From: Lysobacter sp. 5GHs7-4 | GTDB lineage: Bacteria; Pseudomonadota; Gammaproteobacteria; Xanthomonadales; Xanthomonadaceae | DNA length: 64,000 bases | Direction of reading: 5' to 3' | Assembly (NCBI RefSeq): GCF_021284765.1 | Contig: NZ_CP089924.1 | Span: forward strand, 2,994,001 to 3,058,000 | Shown here: positions 1 to 9,335 of the stretch, one piece after another | Layout: every line of letters starts with the position of its first letter | Position numbering within the stretch: position 1 is the first letter of the stretch | Program-made: the position numbers and the translations under genes | Notes under the pieces: model-generated | The model's input: only the letters and a program-made list of their open reading frames with translations | The model's database searches: none | Told to the model about the DNA's origin: nothing

Positions 1-2
1 CC

Positions 3-1490
3 TCACTCGAACCAGTGCTTGCGCGCTTCCATGATCAGGGCCGCGGCGCGGGCTTCGTCCACGCCCTCGATGTCGGTCAGCTCGTCGGTCGCCAGGTCGG
101 CCAGATCGTCGCGCGTGACCACGCCACGGCCGGCCAGCACGAACGCCAGCTCGTCGTCCATGCCTTCCAGCGACAGCAGATCCTCGGCCGGCTGGTGCTC
201 GTCCAGCTCTTCCTCGGCCGCCAGGGCCTCGTTGAGCAGGGCGTCGCGGGCGCGGGCGCGCAGTTCCTCAACGATGTCCTCGTCGAAGCCCTCCACCGCC
301 AGCAGCTCGCCGACCGGCACGTAGGCGATTTCCTCGACCGTGCTGAAGCCTTCCGAGACCAGGATGCCGGCGATTTCCTCGTCGACCTCGAGCTTGTCCT
401 GGAACAGCTGGCGCGCCGAATTCTGCTCGGCTTCGGACTTGGCGGTGACCTGGTCCTGGGTCATGACGTTGAGCTGCCAGCCCGACAGGCGGCTGGCCAG
501 GCGCACGTTCTGGCCGCCCTTGCCGATCGCCTGGGCCAGACGGTCCTCGGCCACAGCCAGGTCCATCGAATGCTTTTCCTCGTCGACGATGATCGACTGC
601 ACTTCCGCCGGCGCCATCGCGTTGATGACGAACTGGGCCGGGTTGTCCGACCACAGCACGATGTCGACGCGCTCGCCGTTGAGCTCGTTGGACACCGCCT
701 GCACGCGCGAACCGCGCATGCCGATGCAGGCGCCGATCGGATCGGTGCGGTTGTCGTGCGCGAGCACGGCGATCTTGGCGCGGTCGCCCGGATCGCGCGC
801 GCAGGCCTTGATCGAAACCAGGCCCTGGCCGACTTCCGGCACTTCCAGCTTGAACAGCTCCATCATGAATTCCGGCGCCGCGCGGCTGATGAACAGCTGC
901 GGGCCGCGCGGCTCGGTGCGCACGTCGAACAGGTAGCCGCGCACGCGGTCGCCGGCGCGCAGCACGTCGCGCGGAATGCCCTTGTCCTTGGGAATGATCG
1001 CCTCGGCGTTGCCGCCCAGGTCGACGTAGATGTTGCCGCGCTCCACGCGCTTGACGATGCCGGTGACCAGCTCGCCGACGCGATCCTTCCAGGCGTCCAC
1101 GACCTGGGCGCGCTCGGCCTCGCGCACGCGCTGCACGATGACCTGCTTGGCGGCCTGGGCGGCGATGCGGCCGAAATCCGGGTTTTCGATCTGCTCTTCG
1201 ATGTAGTCGCCGACCTCGACGCCCTCGACCTCGTCGACGGCATCCATCAGACGCACCTGGCGGTCCGGCGACTCCATCACCACGTCGTCGGCCACGACTT
1301 CCATGCGGCGGAAGGTTTCGTAGCTGCCGTCCTTCTGATCGATGGACACGCGCACCAGCACGTCCTCGTCGTGGTAGCGCTTCTTGGCGGCGGACGCCAG
1401 CGCGGCCTCGATGGCCTCGAAGATGACCTCGCGCGGCACGCCCTTCTCGTTGGCGACCGCGTCAACTACCAGCAACAGTTCCTTGCTCAT
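3..1490 (-). CDS. nusA: Transcription termination/antitermination factor NusA
   Basis: NusA binds RNA polymerase and nascent RNA in the cytoplasm and controls pausing, Rho-independent termination and antitermination. The 495-residue product shows the family order: N-terminal polymerase-binding domain, an S1 domain (GIVKRVERGNIYVDLGG), two KH domains (GMRGSRVQAV; AIGKGGQNVRLA) and two acidic C-terminal repeats ending ARKHWFE. This is the normal gammaproteobacterial length. The ATG at 1490 has GGAG a few bases upstream; an in-frame GTG at 1505 would lie on top of that ribosome binding site, so it was not used. It follows rimP after about 92 bp in the usual rimP-nusA-infB order; infB would be beyond the left edge. 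Confidence 0.97.
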   Translation of the reverse strand: MSKELLLVVDAVANEKGVPREVIFEAIEAALASAAKKRYHDEDVLVRVSIDQKDGSYETFRRMEVVADDVVMESPDRQVRLMDAVDEVEGVEVGDYIEEQIENPDFGRIAAQAAKQVIVQRVREAERAQVVDAWKDRVGELVTGIVKRVERGNIYVDLGGNAEAIIPKDKGIPRDVLRAGDRVRGYLFDVRTEPRGPQLFISRAAPEFMMELFKLEVPEVGQGLVSIKACARDPGDRAKIAVLAHDNRTDPIGACIGMRGSRVQAVSNELNGERVDIVLWSDNPAQFVINAMAPAEVQSIIVDEEKHSMDLAVAEDRLAQAIGKGGQNVRLASRLSGWQLNVMTQDQVTAKSEAEQNSARQLFQDKLEVDEEIAGILVSEGFSTVEEIAYVPVGELLAVEGFDEDIVEELRARARDALLNEALAAEEELDEHQPAEDLLSLEGMDDELAFVLAGRGVVTRDDLADLATDELTDIEGVDEARAAALIMEARKHWFE

Positions 1491-1582
1491 CTCGTCACTC
1501 CGCACGGGTCGGCTCGCGGGCCGCCGGCTCTAGGGTTGGTTAATGCTCGTTGGATTGCCAATGCGTCGCGAAGCCCGCGCCC

Positions 1583-2155
1583 TTATGAAGTCTTGGGCTT
1601 CGCCGGTTTTTTCTTGTCGTCTTTGGGCTTGGCCTTGCCCGGCTTGGTCGGCGCCAGTCCCAGCGCGGCCCAGTCCGGCACCAGCCGCGCCTTGTCGATG
1701 TTGGAGAACGGCACGCTGTAACGCGCGCCGTCGATCGCGAACACCACCTGCGCGCCCTCGACGCCGACGATCTCGCCCTGCAGCCTGCGACGGCCCTCAT
1801 GCGGCAGCTTCAGGCCGACCTTGGCGGTCTGGCCGGCAAAGCGCGCGTAATGGTCCAGCGCGAACAGCGGGCGGTCGATGCCCGGCGACGACACTTCGAG
1901 GGTGTAGTTGCCGCTGATCGGATCCTCGACGTCCAGCTGCGCCGACACTTCGCGGCTCACCGCCTCGCAATCCTCGATCGTCACCATGCGCGGCTCGCCG
2001 TCGGCGCCGCTGGCGTCGTCGGCGGGCACGTCGATGTACAGGCGCAGCACCGCGCTGCCGGGCGACGGCAGGTATTCGGCGCCCAGCAATTCCACGCCCA
2101 GCGAACGGATCGTCGGGGCGAGCATCGCGGCGATTTGGACGGCTTTATCCGACAA
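1583..2155 (-). CDS. rimP: Ribosome maturation factor RimP
   Basis: RimP assists 30S ribosomal subunit maturation. The 190-residue product contains the family core ([46 protein letters not shown]) and a C-terminal half that binds S12, ending in a Lys/Pro-rich tail. The frame stays open to 2329, but homology starts at [14 protein letters not shown]. The chosen start is a TTG at 2155 preceded by AGGAG about 8 nt upstream; upstream residues are not family-like and would run through a terminator hairpin. First protein gene after the initiator tRNA, upstream of nusA. Confidence 0.95.
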   Translation of the reverse strand: MSDKAVQIAAMLAPTIRSLGVELLGAEYLPSPGSAVLRLYIDVPADDASGADGEPRMVTIEDCEAVSREVSAQLDVEDPISGNYTLEVSSPGIDRPLFALDHYARFAGQTAKVGLKLPHEGRRRLQGEIVGVEGAQVVFAIDGARYSVPFSNIDKARLVPDWAALGLAPTKPGKAKPKDDKKKPAKPKTS

Positions 2156-2248
2156 GCGCTGACTCCTGCGGCTTAGGATCGACGGCGTAGCGGGATCGAT
2201 CGTTACGTTGAACGGTGTTTCGGACGAACCGATGCGAAAACACGAACG

Positions 2249-2282
2249 CGAAAAACAACAAGGGGCCCGGTGGGCCCCTTGT
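2249..2282 (-). terminator. Rho-independent terminator or attenuator in the rimP leader
   Basis: Positions 2258-2282 form a stem of about 11 bp (ACAAGGGGCCC pairing with GGGCCCCTTGT) with a 3-nt loop. On the minus strand the stem is followed directly by TGTTTTT. It lies about 100 bp upstream of the rimP start and is the second terminator between tRNA-fMet and rimP. Confidence 0.8.
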
Positions 2283-2346
2283 CCGTACAACTGGATTTCG
2301 GTGTGACGGCGCGAGCAGAGCGCCTTCACAAAGCCCGACCTGGTTC

Positions 2347-2373
2347 GATAAAAAAGCCTCGGTGAAGAGGCTT
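2347..2373 (-). terminator. Rho-independent terminator of tRNA-fMet
   Basis: Stem AAGCCTC/GAGGCTT (2354-2360 with 2367-2373), a 6-nt loop, then a T-run on the minus strand. It lies about 40 nt downstream of the tRNA 3' end, as expected for an intrinsic terminator of a monocistronic tRNA. Confidence 0.85.
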
Positions 2374-2414
2374 CCTTACTGACCGCCGTTGAACCGGCGG
2401 CTTCGAACCGAAGC

Positions 2415-2491
2415 TGGTAGCGGGGGCAGGATTTGAACCTGCGACCTTCGGGTTATGAGCCCGACGAGCTGCCAGACTGCTCCACCCCGCA
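2415..2491 (-). tRNA. Initiator tRNA-fMet (anticodon CAU)
   Basis: A 77-nt cloverleaf with encoded CCA. It has initiator hallmarks: three consecutive G-C pairs in the anticodon stem (TCGGG/CCCGA around CTCATAA), GGTTCAAATCC in the T arm, and an unpaired first position (U1 opposite U72) above a G2-C71 pair. The sequence closely resembles E. coli metY. Its position just upstream of rimP-nusA is the classic metY context. Confidence 0.96.
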
Positions 2492-2502
2492 TCAGGCCGA
2501 CC

Positions 2503-2531
2503 ATCATAACGGCCGACTAAACTTCCTGCAA
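2503..2531 (-). promoter_or_regulatory. Sigma70-type promoter of tRNA-fMet
   Basis: Reading the minus strand: TTGCAG (2526-2531), a 17-nt spacer, then TATGAT (2503-2508), about 11 nt before the mature tRNA 5' end. Spacing and both hexamers fit a housekeeping promoter. Seen directly; no transcript data. Confidence 0.75.
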
Positions 2532-2599
2532 GCCCGCATTCACTTTTTTTTTCTACATCCAGTGATGGGGCTTTGCCGCGACACACAACATGTAGGCAT

Positions 2600-2625
2600 G
2601 CGGCCGGCTTTCAAGCGCCGGCCGC
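2600..2625 (-). terminator. GC-rich hairpin downstream of nuoN, possible operon end
   Basis: Nine-bp perfect stem GCGGCCGGC/GCCGGCCGC with an 8-nt loop, 22 bp after the nuoN stop. No T-run follows on the minus strand, so it may be a Rho-dependent 3' end stabiliser rather than an intrinsic terminator. Confidence 0.35.
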
Positions 2626-2647
2626 GCCTTTATTTTCAGTCCGCCGA

Positions 2648-4093
2648 TCAGCCCGCGAAAGCGCGCTGGCACCAGGCCATGATCGGGTTCCAGGCCAGGC
2701 CCAGGGCCAACAGGGCCAGGGCGTTGACGCCGAACACCACGTTCAAGGGACGGTCCTCGCGCAGCGCGGGCTGCGCACCGTCGGGCTCGTCGAAGTACAT
2801 GGCCTTGATCACGCGCAGGTAGTAGAAGGCGCCGATCACCGCGAACACGATGCCGACGATCGCCAGCCACATCATCCCGCCCTGCAGCGCGGCGCGCAGC
2901 ACCGCCAGCTTGGCCCAGAACCCCAGGAAGGGCGGCAGGCCGGCCAGCGAGGCCATCACGCACAGGACCAGACCGGCCATCCACGGGCTGCGGGCGTTGA
3001 GGCCCTTGTAGTCGTCGATGCGGTCGGCCTCGAAGCCGCGGCTGGACAGCACCACGATCGCGCCGAAGGCCGCGGCCGACATCAGCGAGTAGCTGATCGC
3101 GTAGAACATCGCCGCCGCCAGGCCCTGCTCGCCGCCGCCGGCGATGCCCAGGAACAGGAAGCCGACGTGGGAGACGGTCGAATACGCCAGCAGGCGCTTG
3201 AGGTTGGTCTGCACCAGCGCGCTGAGGTTGCCGATCGCCAGCGACATCACGGCCAGCCAGGCCAGGGCCAGGCGCCAGTGATCGTCGAGCGGGCCGACGC
3301 CGACTTCGAGCAGGCGGTAGGTCATGCCGAACGCGGCCAGCTTGGGCGCCGAGCCGATGAACAGCGTGATCGGGGTCGGCGCGCCCTGGTAGACGTCGGG
3401 CAGCCACATGTGGAACGGCGCGGCGCCGAACTTGAAGGCGATGCCGGTCACCACGAACACCACGCCGGTGATCAGCATCAGCGACGAGGGATTGCCGTAG
3501 GCGCTGGCGCCGATCTGGCCCAGGTCCAGCGAGCCGGTGGCGCCGTAGATCAGCGACAGGCCATACAGCAGCAGGCCCGAGGCCAGCGCGCCCAGCACGA
3601 AATACTTGATCGCCGCTTCCGAGGCCAGCGGGCTGTCGCGGTCGATCGCGACCAGCGCGTAGGAGCACAGCGCCAGCATTTCCAGGCCCAGGTAGACCAT
3701 CACCAGGCTGCCGGCCGAGACCAACAGCATCATGCCGGCGGTGGCGAACAGCATCAGCACGGCGACCTCGCCCTTGTAGAGCTCGCGCTCGCGCAGGTAG
3801 GACCAGGTGTAGATCATCGACAGCACGCTGACCACGCCGATCGCCAGCTTGAGCACGTCGGCGGCGGTATCGCGCACGAACATGCCGCCCAGCACCGTGC
3901 CCTGCCCGCCCACGCCGAAGGCGATCAGGGCGGTGGCGACGATCAGCACGACGATCGCGAAGGCGTGGCTGACGATGCGACGGCGCTCGGGCACGAACAG
4001 GTCGATCATCAGCAGCGCGAACGCGCCGACGATCACCACCAGCTCGGGCAGCAAGGGCATCAGGTCGGCGAGTCCTCGTACAGGCATGTTCAT
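2648..4093 (-). CDS. nuoN: NADH-quinone oxidoreductase subunit N
   Basis: Membrane-arm, antiporter-like subunit of respiratory complex I, involved in proton translocation. The 481-residue product is hydrophobic throughout, with about 14 predicted membrane helices and family motifs such as SYLRERELYKGE, LGLEMLALCSYALVA and KFGAAPFHMWLPDVYQGAP. It is the last gene of the nuoA-N operon, 3 bp after the nuoM stop. Length is normal for the family. Confidence 0.97.
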   Translation of the reverse strand: MNMPVRGLADLMPLLPELVVIVGAFALLMIDLFVPERRRIVSHAFAIVVLIVATALIAFGVGGQGTVLGGMFVRDTAADVLKLAIGVVSVLSMIYTWSYLRERELYKGEVAVLMLFATAGMMLLVSAGSLVMVYLGLEMLALCSYALVAIDRDSPLASEAAIKYFVLGALASGLLLYGLSLIYGATGSLDLGQIGASAYGNPSSLMLITGVVFVVTGIAFKFGAAPFHMWLPDVYQGAPTPITLFIGSAPKLAAFGMTYRLLEVGVGPLDDHWRLALAWLAVMSLAIGNLSALVQTNLKRLLAYSTVSHVGFLFLGIAGGGEQGLAAAMFYAISYSLMSAAAFGAIVVLSSRGFEADRIDDYKGLNARSPWMAGLVLCVMASLAGLPPFLGFWAKLAVLRAALQGGMMWLAIVGIVFAVIGAFYYLRVIKAMYFDEPDGAQPALREDRPLNVVFGVNALALLALGLAWNPIMAWCQRAFAG

Positions 4094-4096
4094 GCG

Positions 4097-5653
4097 TTAC
4101 AGCCCCATCGGCAGCTTGGAGGTGGCGATCTGCGTCGCCAGGTTGGCGATCGCCGGTTCCATCAGGTCGGTGAGCGGCTTGGGATAGACGCCCAGGAGCA
4201 GCACGCCGGCGGCGAACACGCCCAGCACCAGCGCCTCGCGCGGATTGATGTCTTCCAGTTCGGCGACATGGGCGTTGCCGACCTCGCCCCAGATCGTGCG
4301 CTTGACCAGCCACAGGGTGTAGGCGGCGCCGATGATGAGGGTGGTGGCGGCGACGAAGCCGATCATCGGATGCTTCTGGAACGCGGCCAGGATCACCATG
4401 AATTCGCCGACGAAGCCCGACGTGCCCGGCAGACCGGAGTTGGCCATCGCGAACAGCACCACGAACGCCGCGAACCAGGGCATCACATTGGCGACGCCGC
4501 CGTAGTCCTTGATCATGCGGCTGTGCATGCGGTCGTAGAGCACGCCGACGCAGGTGAACATCGCGCCCGACACGAAGCCGTGGCTGATCATCTGCACCAT
4601 CGCGCCCTGCAGGCCCAGGCGGGCGGCGTCGACGTTGCCGTAGTCGCGCACCAGGGCGAAGGAAATGAAGGTGCCCAGGGTGACGAAGCCCATGTGCGAG
4701 ACCGACGAATACGCGATCAGCTTCTTCATGTCCTCCTGCACCAGCGCGACCAGGCCCACGTAGACCACCGCGATCAGGCTCAGCGCGATCACCAGCCAGG
4801 CCCACTCCTGCCCCGCGTCCGGCACCACCGGCAGGGTGAAGCGCAGGAAGCCGTAGCCGCCGATCTTCAGCATGATCGCGGCCAGGATCACCGAACCGGC
4901 GGTCGGCGCCTCGACGTGCGCGTCCGGCAGCCAGGTGTGGACCGGGAACATCGGCACCTTGACCGCGAAGGCGATCAGGAATCCGAAGAACAACCACATC
5001 TGCTCGGTCGCGGTCAGCGACAGCGCGTACCAGTCGGCCAGCTGCCAGCTACCGCTCTTGAGGAACAGGTAGATCAGCCCGACCAGCATGAACACCGAGC
5101 CGAGGAAGGTGTACAGGAAGAACTTCACCGCGGCGTAGACGCGGCGCGGGCCGCCCCAGACGCCGATGATGATGAACATCGGGATCAGCATGCCCTCGAA
5201 GAACACGTAGAACAGCATCGCGTCCATGGCCGAGAACACACCCACCATCAAGCCTTCCAGGATCAGGAAGGCCGCGTAGTACTGGTTGACGCGCTTGTCG
5301 ATCGAACCCCAGGCGCTGATCAGCACCAGCACCGTGGTCAGCGTGGTCAGGCCGATCAGGGCCACCGAGATGCCGTCGGCGCCCAGGTGGTAGCGGATGT
5401 CGTAGGCCGGGATCCAGGCGCGGTCCTCGAGGAACTGCATGCCGGGGTTGGCGTGGTCGAAACCGCTGAACAGGAACACGCTCAGCGCCAGCGTGACCAG
5501 GCCGATGGCCAGCGCGAACCAGCGCGCGGAACCGGCGCGCTGGTGGCCGAACGCCAGGGTGGCCAGACCGCCGACGATCGGCAGCCAGATGATCGCCGAC
5601 AGCAAGTAGGTGCTCAGCAAGGGTACGGTGCTCTGCAAGGGCTCGGGGCTCAC
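4097..5653 (-). CDS. nuoM: NADH-quinone oxidoreductase subunit M
   Basis: Antiporter-like proton-pumping subunit of complex I in the inner membrane. The 518-residue polytopic product carries the conserved stretches FILLEGLMVGVFSA-like (LILEGLMVGVFSAMD), KVPMFPVHTWLPDAHVEAPT and LIAYSSVSHMGF. It sits between nuoL (18-bp gap) and nuoN (3-bp gap), in canonical order. Confidence 0.97.
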   Translation of the reverse strand: MSPEPLQSTVPLLSTYLLSAIIWLPIVGGLATLAFGHQRAGSARWFALAIGLVTLALSVFLFSGFDHANPGMQFLEDRAWIPAYDIRYHLGADGISVALIGLTTLTTVLVLISAWGSIDKRVNQYYAAFLILEGLMVGVFSAMDAMLFYVFFEGMLIPMFIIIGVWGGPRRVYAAVKFFLYTFLGSVFMLVGLIYLFLKSGSWQLADWYALSLTATEQMWLFFGFLIAFAVKVPMFPVHTWLPDAHVEAPTAGSVILAAIMLKIGGYGFLRFTLPVVPDAGQEWAWLVIALSLIAVVYVGLVALVQEDMKKLIAYSSVSHMGFVTLGTFISFALVRDYGNVDAARLGLQGAMVQMISHGFVSGAMFTCVGVLYDRMHSRMIKDYGGVANVMPWFAAFVVLFAMANSGLPGTSGFVGEFMVILAAFQKHPMIGFVAATTLIIGAAYTLWLVKRTIWGEVGNAHVAELEDINPREALVLGVFAAGVLLLGVYPKPLTDLMEPAIANLATQIATSKLPMGL

Positions 5654-5671
5654 GTCTCGGTCCTTGTCGGG

Positions 5672-7843
5672 TTAGCGCCAGTAGCGAATCAGCACGGCCA
5701 GCAGTGCAATCAGGCCGAGGATCATCGCGAAGGCATAGTGATAGAGGTAACCGGATTGCGCGCGGCGCACGATCCCGGCGACGAAGTCGACCAGACGCGC
5801 GCTGCCTTCGACGACACCGCCGTCGATGAGGCGGCTGTCGACCTCGCGCGAGGCCTTGCCGATGCGCACGCCGCCGGCGGCGAAGCCGTCGATCCAGAGC
5901 TTGTCGAAGTAGAACTTCTCTTCCAGCACGCGGATCGGCAGCGCGAACAGCTTGCGCGCCTTGGCCGGCAGCTCCGGCTTCCACCAGTACATGATCGTGG
6001 CCAGGGCGAAGCCGGAGAAAGCCAGCCAGAACGCGGGCGCGACGAAGCCGTGCAGCGCGAATCCGGTCGGACCGTGCTCCCACGCCTCCTTACCCACCAG
6101 CGCCACGGTGTCGCGCAGCGGCGCCAGGTCGATCGCGCCCAGGAAGTACGGCAGCTGCTGCACATGACCGGTCCAGTCGGTGCCGAACAGCATCGGGCCG
6201 GCGGTGAAGTAGCCGATCAGCACCGACGGGATCGCCAGCAGGATCAGCGGCAGCGTCACCACCCACGGCGACTCGTGCGGCTCGTGCGGACCGTGGTGGC
6301 CATGGTCGTCGTGCGCATGCTCGTCGTGGGCGTGGCCGTCGTGCTTATGCGCGTCGTGCGCATCGTGGTGCGCATCGTGACCGTGGTCGGCATGGGCGTC
6401 GCGGAAACGCTCCTTGCCGTGGAAGGTCATGTACAGCAGGCGGAAGCTGTAGAACGCGGTCACGAAGGCGCCCAGCAACACCGCGTAGTAGGCGTACTGC
6501 GACACCCAGGTCGCGTGCGCGCCGTTGGCGGCGTGGTGCGCGGCCTCGATGATGGTGTCCTTCGAGTAGAAGCCGGAGAAGAACGGCGTGCCGACCAGGG
6601 CCAGCGTGCCGAGCAGGCTGGTCCAGTAGGTGATCGGCATGTACTTGCGCAGGCCGCCCATCTTGCGCATGTCCTGCTCGTGGTGCATGCCGATGATGAC
6701 CGAGCCGGCGGCCAGGAACAGCAGCGCCTTGAAGAAGGCGTGGGTCATCAGGTGGTACACCGCCGACGAGTACGCCGACACGCCCAGCGCCACGGTCATG
6801 TAACCCAGCTGCGACAGGGTCGAGTACGCGACCACGCGCTTGATGTCGTTCTGCACGATGCCCATCAGGCCGGTCCAGAACGCGGTGGTGGCGCCGATGA
6901 ACAGCACGAAGTTCAACGCGGTCTGCGACAGCTCGAACAGCGGCGACATGCGCGCCACCATGAAGATGCCCGCGGTCACCATGGTCGCGGCGTGGATCAG
7001 CGCCGAGATCGGGGTCGGGCCTTCCATCGAGTCCGGCAGCCACACGTGCAGCGGCACCTGCGCCGACTTGCCCATGGCGCCGATGAACAGGCAGATGCAG
7101 ATCGCGGTCGCCGCCGACCAGATCACCGGCTCGGCGGTGATCGCCCAGGTGTGGCCGAACAGGCTGAGGCTTCCGCCCCAGATGCCGATCGTGCGGCCGG
7201 CGATGTCGCTGGCCTTGGCGAACACCACGCCGTAATCGAGCGAACCGGTCGCCCACAGAATGCCGGCGATGCCGAGCAGGAAGCCGAAGTCGCCGACGCG
7301 GTTGACCAGGAAGGCCTTGAGATTGGCGAACACCGCGGTCGGACGCTTGAACCAGAAGCCGATCAGCAGGTACGACACCAGGCCCACCGCTTCCCAGCCG
7401 AAGAACAGCTGCAGGAAGTTGTTGCTCATGACCAGCATGAGCATGGAGAAGGTGAACAGCGAGATGTAGCTGAAGAAACGCTGGTAGCCCGGATCCTCGG
7501 CCATGTAGCCGATGGTGTAGATGTGCACCAGCAAGGAGACGAAGGTGACCACCACCATCATCATCGCGGTCAACTTGTCGACCATGAAGCCGACGTTGGC
7601 CTCGATGCCGCCGACCTGGAACCAGGTGTAGAGGTTCTCGTTGAACGGGAGCGCGGCCTGCGCGACCAGCTGCCACAGCACGTAGCACGACAGCGCGCAG
7701 CTGGCGGCCACGCCCAGGATGGTGACGGTGTGCGCACCGGCGCGGCCGACCTGACGGCGGAACAGACCGGCGACGATCGCGCCCAGCAGGGGCGCGAGCA
7801 CGATCGCGAGCAGGACGGACTTGGAAAGTACGACGGGTTGCAT
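5672..7843 (-). CDS. nuoL: NADH-quinone oxidoreductase subunit L, with His-rich insert
   Basis: Distal antiporter-like subunit of complex I; its long C-terminal amphipathic helix couples the membrane arm. The 723-residue product shows GYMAEDPGYQRFFSYISLF, VGLVSYLLIGFW, KSAQVPLHVWLPDSMEGPTP and VAYSTLSQLGYM motifs. It is about 110 residues longer than E. coli NuoL (613). Part of this is a His/Asp-rich segment at residues 482-524 (17 His in 43 residues, DNA 6273-6400), between predicted membrane helices. It starts 5 bp downstream of the nuoK stop. Confidence 0.97.
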   Translation of the reverse strand: MQPVVLSKSVLLAIVLAPLLGAIVAGLFRRQVGRAGAHTVTILGVAASCALSCYVLWQLVAQAALPFNENLYTWFQVGGIEANVGFMVDKLTAMMMVVVTFVSLLVHIYTIGYMAEDPGYQRFFSYISLFTFSMLMLVMSNNFLQLFFGWEAVGLVSYLLIGFWFKRPTAVFANLKAFLVNRVGDFGFLLGIAGILWATGSLDYGVVFAKASDIAGRTIGIWGGSLSLFGHTWAITAEPVIWSAATAICICLFIGAMGKSAQVPLHVWLPDSMEGPTPISALIHAATMVTAGIFMVARMSPLFELSQTALNFVLFIGATTAFWTGLMGIVQNDIKRVVAYSTLSQLGYMTVALGVSAYSSAVYHLMTHAFFKALLFLAAGSVIIGMHHEQDMRKMGGLRKYMPITYWTSLLGTLALVGTPFFSGFYSKDTIIEAAHHAANGAHATWVSQYAYYAVLLGAFVTAFYSFRLLYMTFHGKERFRDAHADHGHDAHHDAHDAHKHDGHAHDEHAHDDHGHHGPHEPHESPWVVTLPLILLAIPSVLIGYFTAGPMLFGTDWTGHVQQLPYFLGAIDLAPLRDTVALVGKEAWEHGPTGFALHGFVAPAFWLAFSGFALATIMYWWKPELPAKARKLFALPIRVLEEKFYFDKLWIDGFAAGGVRIGKASREVDSRLIDGGVVEGSARLVDFVAGIVRRAQSGYLYHYAFAMILGLIALLAVLIRYWR

Positions 7844-7848
7844 GCCGG

Positions 7849-8175
7849 TCAGCCCTTCATCGTGTCGATTTCAGCGACGTTGATCGTGCGCCGGTTGCGG
7901 AACAGCGTGACCAGGATCGCCAGGCCGATGGCGGCCTCGGCGGCGGCGACGGTCAGGATGAAGAACACGAACACCTGACCGGCCGGATCGGCCAGCTGGC
8001 GCGAGAACGCGACGAAGTTGATGTTGACGGCGAGCAGCATCAGCTCGATCGACATCAGCAGCACGATCACGTTCTTGCGGTTGAGGAAGATGCCGGCGAC
8101 GCTGATGCAGAACAGCGCCGCGCCCAGCGCGAGGTAGTGGCCCAGGGCCAGACCGGCTCCGAAGAATTCGCTCAC
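7849..8175 (-). CDS. nuoK: NADH-quinone oxidoreductase subunit K
   Basis: Small complex I membrane subunit with three helices; conserved membrane glutamates take part in proton transfer. The 108-residue product contains [22 protein letters not shown] and [18 protein letters not shown]. The GTG at 8175 was chosen because AGGAGG lies about 8 nt upstream and the start overlaps the nuoJ stop as GTGA. The frame stays open far upstream through nuoJ-H, but that is a shadow reading. About 7 residues longer at the N-terminus than usual. Confidence 0.95.
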   Translation of the reverse strand: MSEFFGAGLALGHYLALGAALFCISVAGIFLNRKNVIVLLMSIELMLLAVNINFVAFSRQLADPAGQVFVFFILTVAAAEAAIGLAILVTLFRNRRTINVAEIDTMKG

Positions 8176-8828
8176 GGCTTGGCCTCCTGGGCGGGCGCTT
8201 CGGGCTCGGGTTCGGATTCGACCGACAAGGGCTTGGTCGCCTCCATCTTGACCATGCGCAGGCGGTCGCCGGCGCGCACGCGCGCCTGCTCCGACGGGTT
8301 CTGGTGCTTGGCGCCCGGACGGCGGCGCAGGGTCAGCATCACCGCGGCGATCACCGCCACGGTCAGGATCACCGCGGCGACCTCGAACGGCAGCAGGAAG
8401 TCGGTGAACAGCGCGCGCGCCAGCCACTTGGTGTTCTCGCCGCCGGACGGATCGGCGGTCAGCGGCACGGCGACGTTGGCCTTGACCCCGATCAGGGTCA
8501 GCATCTCCACCAGCATCACCACCGCCACCAGCAGGCCGACCGGCAGATAGCGCACGTAGCCTTCGCGCAGCGGCGCCACGTCGATGTCCAGCATCATGAC
8601 CACGAACAGGAACAGCACCATCACCGCGCCGACGTAGACCAGGATCAGGGCCACGCCGAGGAACTCGGCGCCGGCGATGATCCACACGCAGGCGACCGAG
8701 AAGAAGGTCAGCACCAGGCTGAGCGCGGCGTGCACCGGGTTCTTGACGCTGATCACCGCCACCGCGGCTGCGGTGGCCGCGAAGGCGAAGACGTAGAAAG
8801 CGATCTGGGCGAGATCCATATCGGGCAC
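8172..8828 (-). CDS. nuoJ: NADH-quinone oxidoreductase subunit J
   Basis: Membrane subunit of complex I at the junction with the peripheral arm. The 218-residue product has five predicted helices in the first 170 residues with the motif [21 protein letters not shown] charged cytoplasmic tail rich in Glu/Pro follows. Translation could start at MPDMDL (8828) or the internal Met at 8819; the former is used. Overlaps nuoK by 4 bp. Confidence 0.96.
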   Translation of the reverse strand: MPDMDLAQIAFYVFAFAATAAAVAVISVKNPVHAALSLVLTFFSVACVWIIAGAEFLGVALILVYVGAVMVLFLFVVMMLDIDVAPLREGYVRYLPVGLLVAVVMLVEMLTLIGVKANVAVPLTADPSGGENTKWLARALFTDFLLPFEVAAVILTVAVIAAVMLTLRRRPGAKHQNPSEQARVRAGDRLRMVKMEATKPLSVESEPEPEAPAQEAKP

Positions 8829-9317
8829 TCAGCGGAAGGCGGCGTCGGCGGCGCGGCGCTCGGCGATCTCGGATTCGAGACGGTCGCCGATCGCCAGCAG
8901 CTGCGGTTTGGTGACGATGTTCTGTCCGCGCTGGTCGAAGTGGTATTCGTGGATGTGGGTTTCCACGATCGAGTCGACCGGGCAGGACTCTTCGCAGAAA
9001 CCGCAGAAGATGCACTTGAACAGGTCGATGTCGTAACGCGTGGTGCGGCGGGTGCCGTCCTCGCGCTTGGTCGAGTCGATGGTGATCGCCAGCGCCGGGC
9101 ACACCGCCTCGCACAGCTTGCAGGCGATGCAGCGCTCTTCCCCGTTGGGATAGCGGCGCAGCGCGTGCACGCCGCGGAAACGCGGCGACTGCGGCGTCTT
9201 CTCCATCGGGTACATCAGCGTGTACTTGGGCTTGAACAGGTACTTGAGCGTCAGCCCCAGGCCCTGCGCGAGCTCGATCAGGAGCAGGCTCTTGAAGTAG
9301 GAAACGATGCGATTCAT
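8829..9317 (-). CDS. nuoI: NADH-quinone oxidoreductase subunit I
   Basis: Ferredoxin-like subunit carrying two [4Fe-4S] clusters (N6a/N6b) that pass electrons to NuoB. The 162-residue product shows [12 protein letters not shown] and [12 protein letters not shown], the two complete cluster-binding motifs. The N-terminus is an amphipathic anchor. Lies between nuoH (18-bp gap) and nuoJ (adjacent). Confidence 0.98.
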   Translation of the reverse strand: MNRIVSYFKSLLLIELAQGLGLTLKYLFKPKYTLMYPMEKTPQSPRFRGVHALRRYPNGEERCIACKLCEAVCPALAITIDSTKREDGTRRTTRYDIDLFKCIFCGFCEESCPVDSIVETHIHEYHFDQRGQNIVTKPQLLAIGDRLESEIAERRAADAAFR

Positions 9318-9335
9318 GTCTTTGGAGGCCTGTCC

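Noticed and set aside
2573..7978. A 1801-codon open frame on the plus strand opposite nuoN-nuoL
   Set aside because: It translates to His/Arg/Gln/Asp-rich low-complexity sequence typical of the antisense of GC-rich membrane-protein genes; all three nuo genes on the minus strand have clear family motifs.
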